Source of the DNA: CAWFSE01 sp963697565
GTDB taxonomy: Bacteria; Actinomycetota; Actinomycetes; CAVWCF01
Assembly (NCBI GenBank): GCA_963697565.1
Contig: CAVOOM010000007.1
Location: 310,001-374,000 of the forward strand
DNA length: 64,000 bases
Reading direction: 5' to 3'
Shown here: positions 56,410 to 64,000 of the stretch, in pieces
Position numbering within the stretch: the stretch's first letter is position 1
How the letters are laid out: every line of letters begins with the position of its first letter
Position numbers and translations under genes: made by a program
Notes under the pieces: model-generated
Seen by the model: the letters and a program-made list of their open reading frames with translations, nothing else
Told to the model about the DNA's origin: nothing
Databases searched by the model: none

Positions 56410-57887
56410 GTGGGCGAGAAGATCCAGGTCACCGTCTTCACCGGCGAAGACCGCAAGCGCTATCGCGACAAGGTGCACACGCTGCCTTGATGTGCTGGCG
56501 CGGATGCTCGCCGAGTCGAGGTTCGCCTTCGACCTGCCGATGACCGGGCTCGAGATCGAGCTCAACCTCGTCGACCCGACCGGCCAGCCCGCGCTCCTCA
56601 ACGCCGAGGTGCTGGCGCACATCGAGGACCCCGCGTTCCAGACCGAGCTGGGCCAGTTCAACCTGGAGATCAACGTCCACCCGCGCACCTTGATCGGCCG
56701 GGCCGCCGAGGACCTCGAGTCCGACGTCCGCGACCAGCTCAACACCGCCGATGCCAGCGCCCACCAAGCCGGCGCCTCGATGGCGATGGTGGGCATCCTG
56801 CCGACCCTGCGGCCTGAGCACCTGTCGCGCTCGGCGATCAGCAACAACCCCCGCTACCACCTGCTCGACGCGATGATGCTCGCCGCCCGCGGTGAGGACC
56901 TGCACATCGACATCGACGGCGCCCAGCACCTCGAGGTGTGGGCGGACACGATCGCCCCCGAGGCCGCCTGCACGAGCGTGCAGTTCCACCTGCAGGTCAC
57001 GCCGGACGCCTTCGCCGACCACTGGAACGCCGCGCAGTGCCTGGCCGGCGTGCAGGTGGCCCTCGGCGCGAACTCCCCCTACCTGCTCGGCCGCGAGCTG
57101 TGGCGCGAGACCCGGATCGCGCTGTTCACCCAGGCCACCGACACCCGCTCGGCGGAGCTCAAGGCCCAGGGCGTGCGTCCGCGGGTCTGGTTCGGCGAGC
57201 GCTACGTCACCAGCGTCTTCGACCTGTTCGAGGAGAACATCCGCTACTTCCCCGCCCTGCTGCCCGTCATCGAGGACGAGGACCCCGAGGCGGTGCTCGC
57301 GGCGGGCGGCACGCCGCTGCTGCCCGAGCTGCGCCTGCACAACGGCACGGTGTGGCGCTGGAACCGGCCGGTCTACGACGTCGTGGACGGCGTCCCGCAC
57401 CTTGCGGGTCGAGAACCGGGTGCTCCCCTCCGGCCCCACCGTCGTCGACATCATGGCCAACGGCGCGCTCTACTACGGCGCGATGCGGGCGCTGGTCGAC
57501 CTCGACCGGCCGGTCTGGTCGCAGATGTCGTTTCGCGCCGCCGAGGAGAACTTCCTCCAGGGCGCCCAGCGCGGGCTCGACGCGGAGCTGTACTGGCCGG
57601 GCCTGGGCGAGGTGCCGGTCGCCGAGCTCGTGCTGCGCCGGCTGCTCCCCCTCGCCTACACCGGCCTGGCCGCCTGGGGTGTCGATCCCGCGGTGGCCCA
57701 CCGGCTGCTCGGCATCATCGAGCAGCGGTGCATCACCGGCCGCAACGGCGCGACCTGGCAGGTCGCGACGGTCAACGCGTACGAGGAGGCCGGCTTCGAC
57801 CGCTGGGAGGCGTTGCGGCGCATGACCCTGGACTACCTCGTGGGCATGCACAGCAACGAGCCGGTGCACACCTGGGAGCTGCCCTAG
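56410..57887 (+). CDS. Glutamate-cysteine ligase-like (GCS2) enzyme, two frameshifts as sequenced
   Basis: A GCS2-family carboxylate-amine ligase, about 491 residues when repaired. The N-terminal VGEKIQVTVFTGEDRKRYRDK is followed by a premature TGA caused by one extra base at about 56482; the corrected line reads CLDVLARMLAESRFAFDLP. The catalytic fold continues TGLEIELNLVDPTGQP and QFNLEINVHPRTL. A second extra base at about 57402 (CTG written CTTG) precedes RVENRVLPSGPTVVDIMANG. The product may be a gamma-glutamyl thiol or an ergothioneine-related compound; not decided. Confidence 0.82.
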
Positions 57888-57903
57888 CGGCAGGGCCTAC
57901 CGG

Positions 57904-58362
57904 TCAGGCCTTGCGGTGCGGCCGGAGCGTCCACAGCACGGTCATCACGCCGGTGGTCTCGCCCGCGTGGTCGCGGATGGTGATCGACACCGGGAACTCC
58001 GGGCGCGTGCCGGCGTCGAGCTCGGCGACCACTTCGGCAGCCGGGCGATCCAGCACAGCCTCTGCGTCGACCGCGCCCATCGCCAACCGCAGGTAGCGGA
58101 TCGTGCACTCGACCGCGAGCGGGACGGCGCGATCCAGCAGGTCGCCGAAGTTGGCGAACACGATCGCGCCGCTGGCCGACTCCCCCAGGGTGAACATCGC
58201 CCCGGCGTGCGGGCCGCCGAGATGGTTGTGCCACAACGGGTTGTCGGGGAGCCGGAGCACCGCGCGCTCATGCGAGAGATCGACGAACTCCAGGTCGAGG
58301 GTGCGCACCATGGGCACCGTGTCGGGCAGCAGGGTCGCGACGGAGGCAGGGTCGATGGCCAT
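57904..58362 (-). CDS. DUF4442 hotdog-fold thioesterase-like protein
   Basis: 152 residues from ATG 58362 (MAIDPASVATLLPDTVPMV). Hotdog fold; conserved HNHLGGPHAGAMFTLGESASGAIVFANFG and TVLWTLRPHRKA. Similar to PaaI-like thioesterases grouped as DUF4442. Convergent with the GCS2 gene, 16 bases apart. Confidence 0.8.
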   Translation of the reverse strand: MAIDPASVATLLPDTVPMVRTLDLEFVDLSHERAVLRLPDNPLWHNHLGGPHAGAMFTLGESASGAIVFANFGDLLDRAVPLAVECTIRYLRLAMGAVDAEAVLDRPAAEVVAELDAGTRPEFPVSITIRDHAGETTGVMTVLWTLRPHRKA

Positions 58363-58402
58363 GACCAGCACTCTATGGGGCGGCTCCCGCTAGGTTCGCG
58401 GG

Positions 58403-58905
58403 GTGTCCTCGACCGCGGCGCCAGACGCCGCTCCGCAGCGTCCGTACGCGGTGCTGGACCTCGACGGGGTGCTCGCCGACGTCCGCCACCGGCTGCACCT
58501 CGTGCGCACCAAGCCGAAGCGCTGGGACGACTTCTTCGACGCCGCCGGGGCCGACCAGGTGCTGCCCGAGGGCAGGGCCACCGCCGATCGGCTCGCGACC
58601 GAACACGTCATCGCGTACGTCAGCGGGCGCCCCGAGCGTTGCCGCGCCGCCACCGAGAAGTGGTTGGCGGACAACGGTTTTCCGGCTGGTGCGGTGTACC
58701 TGCGCCCAGATGACGATCGACGCCCCGCGCGGCTGGTCAAGGTGGCGGTTGTGCGGCGGCTGGCGCGCGAGCGCCAGGTCGCGGTCATCGTCGACGACGA
58801 CGTCCGGGTCACAGCCGCGCTGCAGGAGGCGGGGTTCGCGGTGGTCCTCGCCGACTGGATGGCCGAGCAGCCAGGGCTCTTCGACCCCTACTCCCCCGAC
58901 GCCTC

Positions 58906-58909
<4 letters not shown>
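58403..58909 (+). CDS. HAD-family phosphatase (polynucleotide-kinase 3'-phosphatase-like)
   Basis: 168 residues. Catalytic aspartates in VLDLDGVLADVRHRL, then a serine/arginine motif in AYVSGRPERCRAATEKWL and acidic motif VIVDDDVRVTAAL. The compact HAD domain without cap resembles the 3'-phosphatase part of T4 polynucleotide kinase. GTG 58403. Its stop overlaps that of gcvP. Confidence 0.8.
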
Positions 58910-61791
<2,882 letters not shown>

Positions 61792-61825
61792 CCGGCCGAG
61801 GCTACCGGCCCGGACGCGGGTCGGC

Positions 61826-62446
<621 letters not shown>

Positions 62447-62527
62447 GACGACCTCCGTCGGGTGGCGGCCGTAGGCGGCCGCGAACAACAGCGCGGTAAC
62501 TACGCCGGCGCGATACCGGCGAGCCCG

Positions 62528-62556
62528 ACGCTAGGACCAACCGGGGGACGGGTCAA
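62528..62556 (-). promoter_or_regulatory. Probable sigma-70-type promoter of the Rv1830-like MerR gene
   Basis: On the minus strand TTGACC (62556-62551), a 17-base spacer, and TAGCGT (62533-62528). This is near the principal sigma consensus. The leader to the GTG is about 80 bases. A short perfect hairpin GCCCCG-ACACGC-CGGGGC at about 62563-62580 lies just upstream and could be a terminator of the preceding gene or an operator. Confidence 0.45.
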
Positions 62557-62582
62557 CGCGCGACGCCCCGACACGCCGGGGC

Positions 62583-62644
62583 AAAGTCTCGATGCTGGCT
62601 TGAGAGATCGAACCCTCTACCTCAGGGTGAGGGTTGCTCCGGCT
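62583..62644 (-). terminator. Possible stem at the end of the bifunctional nuclease gene
   Basis: Around the stop codon of the nuclease gene, AACCCTC and GAGGGTT are perfect complements (spacer about 11 bases), able to form a hairpin. No T-tract follows, so a Rho-independent terminator is not established; an operator function is equally possible. Confidence 0.3.
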
Positions 62645-63122
62645 GCGGAGGGCCCTCGGGGCCGGCGAAGTCCTCGGGCGAGATGGTGTCCAGGAACTCG
62701 CGGAACTTCTCGACCTCGTCCTCCTGCTCGTCGGGGATCTCGATGCCCGCGTCCTCGAGCACCTGCTCGGCGCCCACGATCGGCGCCCCGGTGCGCAGGG
62801 CCAGGGCGATGGCGTCCGACGGGCGGGCGCTGACCTCGACCCCGCCGTCAAAGGCCAGCACCGCGTAGAAGACGCCGTCGCGCAGCTCGGTGATCCGCAC
62901 CTGCTGCAGCTCGCGTCCCAACGCCGTCAGCACGTCGCGGAGCAGGTCGTGGGTGAGCGGCCGAGGAGGGGTCACCCCCTGCTGGGCGAAGGCGATCGCG
63001 CTGGCCTCGACCGCACCGATCCAGATCGGCAGGTAGCGGTCGCCGCCGGCCTCGCGCAGCAGCACGATGGGCTGGTTGGACGGCATCTCAACCCGCACGC
63101 CAACCACGTCGAGAGGGAGCAC
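62622..63122 (-). CDS. Bifunctional nuclease family protein (BFN, Rv1829-like)
   Basis: 166 residues: an N-terminal BFN domain (VVGVRVEMPSNQPIVLLREA, YLPIWIGAVEASAIAFAQQG, RPLTHDLLRDVLTALG) and a short acidic tail (IPDEQEDEVEKFREFLD, then a proline-rich end). The family was named after a plant nuclease; the bacterial role is unsettled. Conserved neighbour of garA and two MerR genes. Confidence 0.9.
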   Translation of the reverse strand: MLPLDVVGVRVEMPSNQPIVLLREAGGDRYLPIWIGAVEASAIAFAQQGVTPPRPLTHDLLRDVLTALGRELQQVRITELRDGVFYAVLAFDGGVEVSARPSDAIALALRTGAPIVGAEQVLEDAGIEIPDEQEDEVEKFREFLDTISPEDFAGPEGPPQPEQPSP

Positions 63123-63132
63123 GTCTTCCAGA

Positions 63133-63885
63133 CTAGCGCGGCAGCCCGGGACCGAGGCCGGAGCGCACGAGCGACGCGTGCAGGGTCACCGAGAGCGCCG
63201 CCAGCTCGCGGACGACCTCCTCGGCGCGGGCCCGCGACTCCGAGCCCTTCTGCCGCAGCATCGGGGTCACGACCTGCTCCACCAGGCCGATCTCGCGATC
63301 CGCCGCCGACTTGAACGCCTTGAGGTGGCGCGATTCCAGGCCGAAGTCGGCCAGCCGCGCGACCGTGCGCGCCACCGTGAGGGCGTCACCGTCGTAGTAG
63401 GCCGAGCCGCTGCGCGGGCCGATCAGGCCGTACTGCTCGCACTGCGTGAGGGCCTCGTCGCCGAGGCCGGACGAGTCGAGCAGCTCAGCCCGGCTCAGCC
63501 GCAGCTCGTCGGGGTCGCGCGCGAAGTCGGCGGCGGTGGGGTAGCCGTCGCCGCGCACCGCCGACAGCGGGACCCGCGGGGCGGTGCCTGGAGCCGCGGC
63601 GGGCTCAAGGCCCCGGTCGAGGGCCTCCAGGTGCTCCTTGATGACGCGCAGCGGGAGGTACTGGTCGCGCTGGGCGGACAGCACGTAGCGCAGCCGCTGG
63701 ACGTCGTCATGGCTGAACTTGCGGTAGCCCGACGCCGTCCGCTGCGGCTCGACCAGGCCCTCCGACTCGAGGAACCGGATCTTGGAGATCGTGACGTCGG
63801 GGAAGTCCGGGCGGAGCTTGCCTAGGACCTCGCCGATCGACATGTACGCCCGGGCCGGCGCGACCCGCTGGGCCGACGAGGTCAT
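63133..63885 (-). CDS. MerR family transcriptional regulator (Rv1828-like)
   Basis: 250 residues. HTH: YMSIGEVLGKLRPDFPDVTISKIRFLESEGLVEPQR, then TASGYRKFSHDDVQRLRYVL. The longer C-terminal effector domain (SRAELLDSSGLGDEALTQCEQYGLI) is typical of the Rv1828 type. Its ATG overlaps the garA stop (ATGA), so they are co-expressed. Confidence 0.92.
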   Translation of the reverse strand: MTSSAQRVAPARAYMSIGEVLGKLRPDFPDVTISKIRFLESEGLVEPQRTASGYRKFSHDDVQRLRYVLSAQRDQYLPLRVIKEHLEALDRGLEPAAAPGTAPRVPLSAVRGDGYPTAADFARDPDELRLSRAELLDSSGLGDEALTQCEQYGLIGPRSGSAYYDGDALTVARTVARLADFGLESRHLKAFKSAADREIGLVEQVVTPMLRQKGSESRARAEEVVRELAALSVTLHASLVRSGLGPGLPR

Positions 63886-64000
63886 GCCCCCTCCCCCGCC
63901 TGCTGCGGTGCGGCGTCGTGGAACACCATCCGGAACTTCCCGATCTGCACCTCGTCGCCACCAGCCAGCGCCACGCGCTCCACGGCCGAGCGGTTGACGT
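63882..64000 (-). CDS. garA: FHA-domain protein GarA-like, C-terminal part
   Basis: The last 39 residues of an FHA protein run off the right edge: VNRSAVERVALAGGDEVQIG and KFRMVFHDAAPQQ, matching the terminal FHA strands of GarA, the phospho-regulator of glutamate metabolism in mycobacteria. The gene order garA-MerR-BFN-MerR-gcvP fits. The N-terminal phospho-threonine motif is outside. Confidence 0.8.
   Translation of the reverse strand, partial: VNRSAVERVALAGGDEVQIGKFRMVFHDAAPQQAGEGA

Noticed and set aside
56410..56490. A short separate gene ending at the TGA at 56488
   Set aside because: The 26 residues are the family N-terminus of the GCS2 enzyme; the stop arises from the frame break.
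6067..57402. A common slippery sequence for programmed +1 frameshifting
   Set aside because: Sites such as GAG-C-GAG, GAC-G-TAC, CTC-C-TCG, CCG-C-CGC and CT-T-G share no heptamer, no stop codon in the shifted A site and no constant stem downstream that I could see.

Overview
This window is a very GC-rich, gene-dense stretch of an actinobacterial (Actinomycetia) chromosome. The evidence is a complete Pup-proteasome locus (arc, dop, pup, prcB, prcA, pafA, pafB, pafC), the mycothiol ligase mshC, RbpA, a GarA-type FHA protein and the conserved neighbourhoods around them. No mycobacterium-specific gene is visible. The genus cannot be named from this sequence alone.

Layout. 1-7.4 kb: DUF3090, SCO1664-like, mshC, PAC2 protein, metH and a HAD phosphatase. 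7.4-13 kb: an ABC transporter (permease plus ATPase), a RecB-family nuclease and a site-2 protease. 13-30.7 kb: the proteasome superlocus, running trmI, arc, dop, pup, prcBA, pafA, YbjN-like, two FKBP isomerases, DUF3866 (reverse strand), pafBC, a zinc-ribbon protein, tatA, tatC, a diacylglycerol-kinase-like gene and the helicase helY. 30.7-36.5 kb: a P-type ATPase and a 5'-3' exonuclease (reverse), an M24 peptidase and an acyl-CoA dehydrogenase. 36.5-44.6 kb: a structured non-coding stretch with a tiny secreted protein, an Lrp regulator and an anaerobic-type lysine catabolic cluster (kamA divergent from kdd, amidohydrolase, kamD, kamE, kal). 44.6-47.5 kb: lnt, a polyprenol-phosphate mannose synthase and fxsA. 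47.5-64 kb: a lower-GC methyltransferase, rbpA behind a near-perfect SigR-type promoter, an Atg22-like transporter, a GDPD phosphodiesterase, a LysE exporter, a second P-type ATPase, an MFS transporter, a GCS2 ligase, DUF4442, a HAD phosphatase, gcvP, and the MerR/BFN/MerR/garA block known from mycobacteria.

The strangest property is technical or biological and touches the whole window. About 16 of roughly 58 protein genes, many of them housekeeping genes, are broken into two or more reading frames, and nearly every break is explained by exactly one extra base (or two such breaks). I count around thirty. After correction the proteins align without gaps to remembered family sequences, and neighbouring start/stop overlaps make sense. 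I see no shared slippery motif, so uncorrected insertion errors in the assembly are the leading explanation. Genuine pervasive frameshifting is the alternative. Genes marked frameshifted below are annotated as one gene across the break.

No rRNA, tRNA, CRISPR array, insertion sequence or prophage was seen.
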